Shown here piece by piece: positions 26,189 to 35,300 of a stretch of DNA of 64,000 nt. The DNA is taken from positions 2,170,001-2,234,000 of the forward strand of contig CBDDLH010000016.1 of the NCBI GenBank assembly GCA_965230565.1. The letters run 5' to 3'. Source of the DNA: BCD1 sp965230565 (GTDB lineage: Bacteria; Bacteroidota; Bacteroidia; Chitinophagales; Saprospiraceae). Below the pieces are notes generated by a model. That model ran no database searches and was not told the DNA's origin. It was given only the letters and a program-made list of their open reading frames with translations. The number at the start of each line of letters is the position of its first letter. Position 1 is the first letter of the stretch. Made by a program: the position numbers and the translations under genes.

Positions 26189-27861
26189 ATGAGAAAGTTA
26201 CTCAACCCAATGAGCACACTTAGTGCGACCTCAAAATCCATGAACCAAAGACACGTGACGAACACCTCTTTACCGTTCTTTAGAGTATTTTTTACCACAC
26301 TTTTAGTTTTCGGATTCGCTTTTGCTTATGCTCAGCCTACGGACATCAAAGAAGATGCCCTCGAAGGCCACAGCGTATTTCCTGAACCAGACTGTTTTGA
26401 AGACCCATGTCCTTGCGACGGAGGAATCACCTTCCTGAAATTATATTACTTTGGAGAAGATAACGTTGACATTGAAGTATTTGGAAATAACGGCCTGACC
26501 AACATGATCACTTCATTTGCCGGAGTCAACAAAGGGGATCTTATCGTTATTGATGGTACAGGAACTCCAATTGGAAGACTTTACAGTAATACCTACCTAA
26601 GAGTTACCAATGGTCTTGGAGAATCCTGCGTAACCAAAATTGACACCAAATGTCCAACCAACTCATGGCCCGGAGCCCTCGATGATCTCAAAATCGTTGG
26701 CAAAGACTTTGCAGATTTTACCGTTTATGCCATTACCGATCAAGGCAACAATATCGAATGTACTATTGATGATGTTGACCAGGACTGGCACGTAGGCGGA
26801 AATATTGTCGGCCCAACCAACAACACCCTCGGAACCCGTAACAATGAAAATGTGACACTGATAACCAACGATACTCCACGTGGCGTTATAACAACAGCCG
26901 GAAATTTCGGTATCAATACTCAAACACCTTCCTCCAGATTACATGTAGACGGAGATGTTATTATTGAGGAAACTTTGGATGTCAACGGAATCGCCAGAAT
27001 GAATTCAGGAGATGGTTCCACTTCTCCTGCTGACGGCGCTCTGGTAGTTACCGGTGGTACAGGAATAAGCGAAAACCTCAACGTGGGTAATGATGCAAGT
27101 GTTGGCAACGATGCCAATGTGGGCAATGACCTTTCTGTTACTCAAAATGCAGGTATAGGTAATAATCTGGATGTTGGAAATAATACCTTTGTAGGTAATG
27201 AACTGACCGTTTTTGGTGATGCACGAGTGCTTAGCCCTACAAGTTCTACCAGCCCGCTAACTGGTGCGCTGACCGTTTTTGGAGGCGCAGGAATCGGAGA
27301 GAACCTGGAGGTAGCAGGCAACGGTAACGTAGAAGGAGACTTATCAGTGGGTTCAAGTCCAGCCACCCAAATCACTATGAGTACCGGTTTTACAGGCAAC
27401 TCCATTTCCTCCTCAGGTGGCGACCTCTTCCTGAATACTGTAAGCTCGAACTTACTCATCAATACCCAGGCAGGCAATGGAAAAGTGGCCATCGGAACAG
27501 TTAATATTCCCAATGCAGTTATGGGTACAGATGTGAGCGGATACAAGCTTTTTGTACAGGGCGGCATCCTGACAGAAGAGGTACGCGTACGTACAGATTG
27601 GGCAGATTACGTGTTCGCCAAAGATTACCAACTACGTTCTTTGGCTGAGGTCAAAAAATACATTGACCAAAACGGCCACCTGCCCGGAACGCCTTCCGCA
27701 CAGGAAATCCAGGATACACAGGACTGGAACTCGCTTCAACCGCTACTCTCCAGCAGGAAAAAATCGAAGAACTTTTCCTTTACGTCATTTCTCTGGATGA
27801 AAAAATAAAAGCCTTGGAAGCTGAAAACGCTGAACTCAAGGATCAGATGAATCAAAAATAA
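26189..27861 (+). CDS. Secreted tail-fibre-like hexapeptide-repeat protein, copy 2 (frame-shifted near 3' end)
   Basis: A paralogue of the 22053 protein: signal peptide ending AFAYAQ, the same Cys-bearing domain (FPEPDCFEDPCPCDGG), and NDASVGNDANVGNDLSVT-type hexad repeats (about residues 290-340). As written the frame stops at 27808 with a nonsense tail after SAQEIQDTQ. Removing one CA from ACACAG at 27716-27721 restores LELASTATLQQEKIEELF and a coiled coil like that of copy 1, ending at TAA 27859-27861 (556 residues). The lesion is a two-base slip, either real or a sequencing/assembly error. It lies 22 bases before the beta-propeller gene, which suggests one transcript. Confidence 0.8.
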
Positions 27862-27883
27862 TTGACCTCAAAACTCGTGTATA

Positions 27884-30715
27884 ATGAAGAATTTATCAAA
27901 AATCATTAAAGCCGGTCTTGGGGTAAGTATCCTCATCTTAGCCGGAGCATTTTTCCTCGATGACTCCTCGTCGAAAAAAGCTGAAGAAAAAGAACCCTAT
28001 GTTTTCAAAAAACGACCAAAACAGGAACGCATAGCCGGAAGGTACCAACAGGAATTTCTGATGACCAGAGATCCAAAAACCAACAAAGTTCCTACCGAGC
28101 GGCTGATTGAGGCCAAAGCCATTGCTGATGAAAAGCTGGCGCTGAAATCAGCGGAATCCTTCCCGGTTTACTGGGAAGAGCGCGGACCGGATAATGTTGG
28201 TGGCCGAACCCGAGGGCTCATCTTCGATGCCAACGACCCGACACAAAAAACCGTTTGGGCAGGTAGCGTTGCCGGAGGCCTTTGGAAAACGACAAATATC
28301 GACGCTTCCCCTCCGGGATGGACCAAAATAAACGATCTGTTCGAAAACATGGCCATTACCTCCATCGCACAAGACCCCAGTGATCCCGACATCATATATT
28401 TTGGAACCGGTGAAGGTTACTGGAACCAGGATGCTGTTGCAGGCTTAGGTATCTGGCAAAGTCTGGATGGAGGCGACACCTGGGATGTATTGCCCTTTAC
28501 ACTTGGAAACAGTAATTTCAACTGGGTCAATAAGGTGCTTGTTGCCTCCAACGGAGACATTTACGCAGCCACATCGACGGGCGGAGTTCAATTCTCAGAC
28601 GACGGCGGAACAAGTTTTAGCAAAATCCTTGGCAATGGTATCGATGGTTGTATTACCGATCGGGCTGATGACATCGAGATTGCTTCCAATGGAGATATCT
28701 ATGCAGGTATGAGAAACGATGGGATTTTCAAACGTGCCTCAGGAAACAGTAATTTTGGCAAACAGACCACCGGTCTGCCAACTTCCGGATACGGCCGAGT
28801 TGAGATTACTTCTGCTCCCAGTGATGCTCAAACGGTTTACGTAGCTTTCGCTGACACAACTTCAGCCAATAGCGGCGGTTGCCTCGGAGTTTTCCAATCC
28901 ACAAATGGAGGGACCAACTGGAATACCAAAACCGTTCCGGGAAGTATCGGGACCCAATGTTGGTATGACTTTATTATGGCCGTTGACCCTAACGATGATT
29001 CAAGGGTCTGGCTGGGTGGAGTACGCCTATTCGTTTCCGACAATGATGGAGATGACTGGACGCAAGCCAATTATGACCACGTTGATCATCATGCCATTGT
29101 TTACCGCCCGGGAGATTCAGATGAAATGATCCTCGGAAATGATGGTGGCGTGGAAAGATCCACTAACGGGAGCGCAGGCACACCATCTTTTACACCCAAA
29201 AATGATGGCTACAATGTTACCCAGTTTTACTCGGTAGCTATGCATCCGACAAGCGGTTCCAATGAAATGCTGGGGGGTACTCAGGATAATGCTACACCGG
29301 TATTCAGCGCCTCCGGAATTGGTTCTACAACCTGTGTATTATGCTGTTGTGACGGCGGCTGGGCCCACATTGACCAGGACGATCCATCCATCCAGATCGC
29401 TTCCACCCAGGACGGGTCCTTTAACCTGTCCACCGGCGGATCTGGAGGTGCTTTCAACAACATCGTACCTGCCGATGCGGATGCCCGGTTTTTCATCACA
29501 CCATCCGATTACGACAGTGATGCTAATATGTTTTATTTCTCGGATGCGGTGGACACTTTCGGAAGGGTTTCTGACATAGGCGGAACCAATGTATTGACTT
29601 TTCAACCTGTTCCGGCTTTCAACAATGCCAGAGTTTCCGCTTTTGAAATGTCTTCTGCAACGGACGACAGAGTTTTCATGGGGCTTTCAAACGGTATGAT
29701 CTTCCAGATTGACGATGCAGATATGCCAGGAGGAATAACTGCCACCAATCTGAATGCTCCGGCTGTTGGCTTCACCTCTTCCATCGATGTGGAACCGGGT
29801 AATGACCAGCACATCATTATCACTTATAGCAATTATGGTGTGCAAAGCATCTGGGAAACCACCGACGGAGGAACTATCTGGCGTAATGTTGAGGGAAATA
29901 TCCCAGACATGCCGATTCGCTGGGTGATGTTCCATCCTTTTGACCCGGAGCAGGCTTTAGTTGCCACAGAACTCGGTGTCTGGACATGCGCAGACCTGAC
30001 AGTTACTAACCCTGACTGGCAGCCAACCAATGGCTTTGGATTAGCCAATGTACGTGTGGACATGCTGGCCTACCGTTCATCAGATCACACCATCGCGGCA
30101 GCGACCCACGGGCGTGGAATGTACACTACGGATTATTTCGGCATGCTGGCCAATTGTCAGCCAAACCTGAATTTGTCCGGCGTCATCGCTCCGGGAATCT
30201 ATACGGCTGAAGAAGTACTCACTACGGATGGAACTGTCCAGGGAGCCACGGCGGTCATCCTTCAGGCGGGAGAAATGGTAGTACTAGAACCAGATTTTAC
30301 TGCAGAACGAGGCAGTGATTTCTGGGCCCTGATCCTACCGTGTGCTCCTCCGGGCAGCTTTGCTCCCGATGAAGAACAATACTACGTAAAAATGCCGGAT
30401 GAGTCCGGGGAAACGGTTGAAGAGATTGATGATGAGGAAGATTTGATAAAGGAGCCGGTTAGCAAGATCAAATGTTACCCTAACCCCGCCCAGACTTTTG
30501 CTACCGTTGAATTTGAATTGGAGCAGGCAACCCACATTCGTATTGTGGTCATGAATGCTCGTGGACAAATGGTAGATGTTCTGGCAGATGGATATTTCCA
30601 CGAGGGAACTCAAAAATTCCCCTGGGATACCAATGCCCTCGAAAGCGGTCTATATTTCGTTCAGGCGCAAATGGCTTCCCATGCGGTTACGGAGAAGGTG
30701 TTTGTTGTGAAATAA
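27884..30715 (+). CDS. BNR/sortilin-type beta-propeller protein with T9SS type A sorting domain
   Basis: 943 residues. An N-terminal hydrophobic segment (about 12-26) is followed by a charged stretch. A large propeller region (about 95-740) has repeated Asp-box-like pieces such as SLDGGDTWDVL, SDDGGTSFSKI, STNGGTNWNTK and TTDGGTIWRNV, typical of BNR/Vps10-like proteins and secreted photosystem-stability-type propellers. Then comes a stack-like segment (ILQAGEMVVLEPDFTAERGSD), close in pattern to one in the subtilase at 23682, an acidic linker, and the sorting domain (CYPNPAQTFATVEFE to EKVFVVK). It is exported by T9SS. The function of the propeller is unknown (binding or glycan-related). It is the second gene of the second fibre module. 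Confidence 0.88.
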   Translation: MKNLSKIIKAGLGVSILILAGAFFLDDSSSKKAEEKEPYVFKKRPKQERIAGRYQQEFLMTRDPKTNKVPTERLIEAKAIADEKLALKSAESFPVYWEERGPDNVGGRTRGLIFDANDPTQKTVWAGSVAGGLWKTTNIDASPPGWTKINDLFENMAITSIAQDPSDPDIIYFGTGEGYWNQDAVAGLGIWQSLDGGDTWDVLPFTLGNSNFNWVNKVLVASNGDIYAATSTGGVQFSDDGGTSFSKILGNGIDGCITDRADDIEIASNGDIYAGMRNDGIFKRASGNSNFGKQTTGLPTSGYGRVEITSAPSDAQTVYVAFADTTSANSGGCLGVFQSTNGGTNWNTKTVPGSIGTQCWYDFIMAVDPNDDSRVWLGGVRLFVSDNDGDDWTQANYDHVDHHAIVYRPGDSDEMILGNDGGVERSTNGSAGTPSFTPKNDGYNVTQFYSVAMHPTSGSNEMLGGTQDNATPVFSASGIGSTTCVLCCCDGGWAHIDQDDPSIQIASTQDGSFNLSTGGSGGAFNNIVPADADARFFITPSDYDSDANMFYFSDAVDTFGRVSDIGGTNVLTFQPVPAFNNARVSAFEMSSATDDRVFMGLSNGMIFQIDDADMPGGITATNLNAPAVGFTSSIDVEPGNDQHIIITYSNYGVQSIWETTDGGTIWRNVEGNIPDMPIRWVMFHPFDPEQALVATELGVWTCADLTVTNPDWQPTNGFGLANVRVDMLAYRSSDHTIAAATHGRGMYTTDYFGMLANCQPNLNLSGVIAPGIYTAEEVLTTDGTVQGATAVILQAGEMVVLEPDFTAERGSDFWALILPCAPPGSFAPDEEQYYVKMPDESGETVEEIDDEEDLIKEPVSKIKCYPNPAQTFATVEFELEQATHIRIVVMNARGQMVDVLADGYFHEGTQKFPWDTNALESGLYFVQAQMASHAVTEKVFVVK

Positions 30716-30810
30716 AAACGGCAGACGGCAGACGGTGGACGGTTTACGGTGAACGATAGACGGTTGTATAACCAGTAACCAGCAACCAGCAACCAGCAAC
30801 CAGCAACCAA
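30716..30810. repeat. ACGGTGGACGG-type tract plus AACCAGC heptamer tract
   Basis: Directly after the stop of the propeller gene, 30718-30765 is built from ACGGCAG/ACGGTGGACGG/TTTACGGTGAACG units. At 30770-30810 there are six heptamers (AACCAGT then AACCAGC). Both families recur in the nuo cluster. Confidence 0.88.
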
Positions 30811-30835
30811 AAATAATCAATAGCCAACCTTTCAT

Positions 30836-30875
30836 ATCCCGGATTTTGCTTTGGTGCAGAATTCGGGATTTTTTT
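30836..30875 (+). terminator. Rho-independent terminator of the second fibre module
   Basis: ATCCCGGATTTTGC pairs with GCAGAATTCGGGAT (G-U pairs allowed), followed by seven T, 120 bases after the propeller stop. Confidence 0.85.
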
Positions 30876-30989
30876 GGTATTTATGAAAACTTCTACTCCC
30901 TGAAAGAATGTTAAAACAACTGTACACCTTTGATTTTTTTGTATTCTTTCGTTACCCTAAAAAACAATTAACAATCTACTTATTGAACA

Positions 30990-31685
30990 ATGAAAACTAT
31001 TCTACTCTCTTTATTTTTCCTTATTTCCCTAAATTCATTTGGTCAATCCCGGCAGTTTTTCAGTCGAACCCTCGGAGTTGATTTATTACCGTTTGTTCTC
31101 CTCTCCGGTGATGGTCGCCCTGCATATAATGAAACAGAATTAATCTTTACTGAACAAATCGGGGAAAAAACCATGCGTTTCAAATTAAACCTGAACAACA
31201 GGAACGTTTATAGTGATGACCTGGTAAGAGCCGAATTAATTGAAGACAACAAACCCAACCACCTGATTTATTTAATAAATGAATACCAAAGCAATACCAA
31301 CGTAAAATTGAGTTTCGGTTTGGCCAAATTATTTAAAGGCAACGATCTAAACATTTACTACGGAGCTGATCTGAACCTGGGTATGAACCGAGGCTGGGTC
31401 AATACATTCACCCGGAAAACAGAAGTCCATGCTATTTGGGAAACAAATATCGCCTCAAAAAAAGAATCTATTCTATTTATGGGAATAACTCCTGTACTGG
31501 GCGTCAATCTCCCCCTTGGCAAAAGAATTGTGTTTGGGCTGGAATTTGGCATTGAATGTAACTATTTGTTCAAGTCCCTGGAATACCGAGATAGTAATAA
31601 CGAATACCTGAATGCAAATTCAACTCGCCTGGATTTTAATCCTCTGAAGGTTTTGAATGATTTTTCGGTGAGGGTCAGGTTTTAA
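30990..31685 (+). CDS. Putative outer-membrane beta-barrel protein
   Basis: 231 residues: signal peptide (MKTILLSLFFLISLNSFGQ), then alternating-hydrophobicity strands with paired aromatic ends (LNIYYGADLNLGMNRGWVN, RIVFGLEFGIECNYLF), and a final VRVRF typical of barrel proteins inserted by the BAM complex. No specific family is recognised, and ligand and role are unknown. It stands alone between a terminator and the TfoX-like gene (65 bases downstream). Confidence 0.65.
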   Translation: MKTILLSLFFLISLNSFGQSRQFFSRTLGVDLLPFVLLSGDGRPAYNETELIFTEQIGEKTMRFKLNLNNRNVYSDDLVRAELIEDNKPNHLIYLINEYQSNTNVKLSFGLAKLFKGNDLNIYYGADLNLGMNRGWVNTFTRKTEVHAIWETNIASKKESILFMGITPVLGVNLPLGKRIVFGLEFGIECNYLFKSLEYRDSNNEYLNANSTRLDFNPLKVLNDFSVRVRF

Positions 31686-31750
31686 AGCATACCCTATTTT
31701 AATTAGTCCCTTTTTTCCAGTAACTTTCCTGATAATAAAACAATAAACCA

Positions 31751-32101
31751 ATGGCTTACGATGAACACCTCGCAGAAAGAATTCAAAAGATCCTGGACGA
31801 AAAAAAGGTCAATTATTTTGACAAAAAAATGTTTGGCGGCATTGCCTTTATGGTCGATGAAAAAATGTGTGTCGGTATTGTTAAAGAAAACCTCATGGCC
31901 AGAATTGGTCCGGATGCTTACGAAGAAGCCCTGACAAAACACGGCTGCAAAGAAATGAGTTTTACGGGCCGCCCTATGAAAGGTTATGTTTATGTGGAAC
32001 CTCAGGCCGTCGATATGGATGCCGACCTCGAATATTGGGTGCAGCTTTGTCTCGACTTCAACCCATTAGCAAAGTCTTCGAAAAAGAAGAAAAAGAAATA
32101 A
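31751..32101 (+). CDS. TfoX/Sxy N-terminal-domain protein
   Basis: 116 residues matching the TfoX N-terminal domain: KKMFGGIAFMVDEKMCVGIV, then LMARIGPDAYEEAL, and the conserved FTGRPMKGYVYVEP. A Lys-rich tail ends the protein. Stand-alone domains of this kind are common in Bacteroidota; the link of TfoX to competence in Proteobacteria should not be carried over. It is cytoplasmic. It is followed by the third palindromic element. Confidence 0.85.
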   Translation: MAYDEHLAERIQKILDEKKVNYFDKKMFGGIAFMVDEKMCVGIVKENLMARIGPDAYEEALTKHGCKEMSFTGRPMKGYVYVEPQAVDMDADLEYWVQLCLDFNPLAKSSKKKKKK

Positions 32102-32130
32102 CAAACAAGTCATACTCCCACGACTTTGTT

Positions 32131-32223
32131 CGCTTCAGTGACGGCCTCACTCAGAGTGAGGCCGTCACTGAAGCGCCCCTATATATAAAAGCCCCGAAAA
32201 CCCAAAACGTGACATTTTTTTTT
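32131..32223 (+). repeat. Palindromic composite element, copy 3
   Basis: The 45-base palindrome at 32131-32175 has 22-base arms around A32153 and core CAGTGACGGCCTCACTC. Against copy 1 the inner G changes to C in the left arm and the opposite base changes to match in the right arm; outer bases are CGCTT/AAGCG. The box at 32181-32223 reads ATATATAAAAGCCCCGAAAA then ACGTGACATTTTTTTTT. It sits upstream of the PKD gene with the T-tract facing it. Confidence 0.9.
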
Positions 32224-32337
32224 CAACTTTAACATTTACAGCCGCCCTGCTTAAATTGGCATACACTTTACATTTTCACTGGTCTGTTTACAGCCATTTT
32301 GTAAATCCATTCATTTTTCCATATCTTGCTTAGCACA

Positions 32338-35300
32338 ATGCGCTTATTGTTAAACTCAAACCCATTTAAAGTGAAAATTAACTTTTACGCAAGACTCTTT
32401 CTGACTCTGTCACTGATCATTTCATTCCACTATATTAGCTCTGCCCAAACGGCTTCGGTAACAGAAGGGTGTGCTCCGCTCGAGGTACAATTCACCCCCC
32501 CGGCCGGCCAGCCGTCCTTCTTTTGGACTTTCCAGACCGGAGCCACCTCCACTCTGGAGTCACCAACCAATATTTTCATCAACCCCGGAACCTATGAAGT
32601 GGAATTTCGGAATGTCCAGGACGGACCCGTCATCGGTACGGTGACCATTCAGGTCTATCCCGAACCTGTCATAGAACTTTTGACAGACACCACCGAGGGA
32701 TGTACTCCATTACTCATCAATTTCACAGCAGATATCGATCTCGCTGCAGGCCTTGAGATCAACGAATACGAATGGGTTTTTGGCGATGGCCAAACAGGGC
32801 TGTCTGCTGCTGATGTATCCCACACCTATACCGATGCGGGGACCTTTAGTCCTTCCCTTGGCATCGAAACGAATATTGAAAGCTGTAATACCACAGCCAT
32901 TTTTACTGACCTGATTTCCGTGTCGACAGTTGAGGGGGTAAACTTCGTAACCTCCCCTTTTCCGGCGACAGCCTGTGAACCTCCGCTGGAAGTAACTTTC
33001 TTTAATTTTACAGATGACAACGGCTATACCTTTGAATGGGACCTGGGAGATGGCACCACTTTTGACGGGTACACTCCTCCTGCGCATACCTATGATGAAT
33101 TAGGCACTTTCGAAGTTACTCTAACCGTGACGGATTCCAATCAATGCTCCGGACAGATATCACGTTTGGTAGAAATCGGAGGACCACTGGCGGATTTCAT
33201 CATTCCCGACACTGTGTGCATCATGGATAGCGTTGTTGTGGTCAACATTTCTGATGAAGGTTTATACCACTGGGAAACCATTCCAAGCACTCATTATTTC
33301 TACAGACCTTTTACTTTTGAGGAAGGATTTCTGTTTACAGAAGCAGGTTTCCAGGATATTACGCTTACGGTGACCTTACCGGACAGTTCCTGCTCTTCCA
33401 CGATTACCAAAACCGTGTATGTGGACGATCCTGATCCTTCATTTGAATCTGATCCATCTTATTCTTGCATGGCTCCGCTAACGGTTAATTATTCCCCGCT
33501 GTCTCCGGATGCTGTAGCATGGGAATGGATTTTACCCGATGGTTCGGAAAGCACGGATCAATTCCCTACCGCAGATCTGGAATATCCCGATGAAGATCCC
33601 TTTTCTGAATACGGACTTAAATTATTCTATACACAATTAGTCGTCACCAATCCATCAGGTTGTCGGGACACGCTGATCACCATTGATTCATTGTTCCGTC
33701 CTGATGCCATGTTTATGCCTGATGTAATCAATGGCTGTGCTCCGCTAACGGTAGCTTTCAGCGATTCCAGCAGTTCCCACGAGGATATTATGAATTGGTA
33801 TTATGATTTTGGGGACGGCATTTCCATAACCCTGGACGATTCCGGCGATGTATTGCATTTATATGAAGAACCCGGGAGTTATGATGTACAAATGTCCATC
33901 GTCAACGAAGCGGGTTGTGTTGATACTTCTTATGTGGTGACCATCGAAGTAGGTGGCCCGATTGACATTGATTTTGATGCCGATCAAACGGAGATCTGCC
34001 CGGGTGACACGGTACAATTCAACAGCCTGTTTGATTCTGAAGATATTGATGCCTGGCATTTTGAAACCGATGACGGCAGATCGTTCCATTGTTTTGGGGA
34101 AGAAGACCTGGCCTGGCCCTTTACAACGGAAACCGGGGTGTACGATGTTACCTTAACGGTAGAATATAATGGCTGTTATTCCTCGATTACCAAAGAAGAT
34201 TTTATCACAGTAAAAGGCCCCATCGCCAAAATAGATTATGAAATCAATTGTGATGACCCGCTGGAAGTGATGTTCAGGGATTCCTCTTTTGACGCCACTT
34301 CTGTTTTCTGGGAATTTGGTGATGGACAGGGAAGTAATAATTCCTTCGTGGATCACGAATATTTTGATACGGGAGATTATACGGTTATTCTTACAGCATT
34401 TAATGAAAATACAGGATGCGCTCCATCAAGTGATACCGCTTTAGTTTGTGTTCGAAATCTACAGGCTGCTTTTACAACCGATAAAGACAAATACTGCCTT
34501 GGGGTACCTATGATGCTCGATGCCTCATCCTCCGTCGATGTGAATGCACATTGCGGCGAGGGATATACCTGGTTCTTTGAAAACAGCAGCCGGCCGATCA
34601 TTACCGATACCAGTTACCTGGAAATACCTTCACAGGTGCCTGAAGAAGAAACCATCATTTTGGTAACCACTGATATCAATGGATGCCGCGATACAGTGGA
34701 ACACACTGTAGATATTTTTAACGTCACCGCTGATTTCAATTTTAACGACAATACCATTTGTGCAGGAGCTGATTTCCCAACCGTATTTACCGACCTTTCG
34801 ACAGGAGACACCACACTCGTTTCCTGGGAGTGGACCTTCGGTGACGGAACCAGTTCCGAAGATCAAAACCCCATGCATATTTTTGGCAATCCGGCACTTT
34901 CAGATTCTTCCTACTTCGTGACCCTTTTGGTTGATGATGTGCTGGGCTGCGAAGGTTTAATTACCTATGAACTGGACTTTTATGAGCCTGTTTCAGAAAT
35001 CTTTACCTTCCCGGGAACTCCCAACATTTGCGTTGGGGATGAGGTTGATTTTACAGCCACCGATTTTACACAACAAGGTTCCAGTTTGAATTACAGCTGG
35101 GATTTTGGCAATATGCAAACATCCACCAATCAATCTGCAACAATAACTTATAACGAATCCGGTATTTACTTCGTGAACTTACAATTCGAGGAGATCAGCA
35201 GTGGATGCGAAGGCACCGCCAACACTTTGATAAATGTACAATCCTACCCTGATGCTGATTTTACCACCAGCGTTGACGGACAAGGCATTATTTGTTACCC

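Noticed and set aside
22053..27861. Fibre-like proteins considered as evidence of a prophage
   Set aside because: Both have Sec signal peptides and the common Bacteroidota C-terminus, and no capsid, terminase, tail or integrase genes are nearby.
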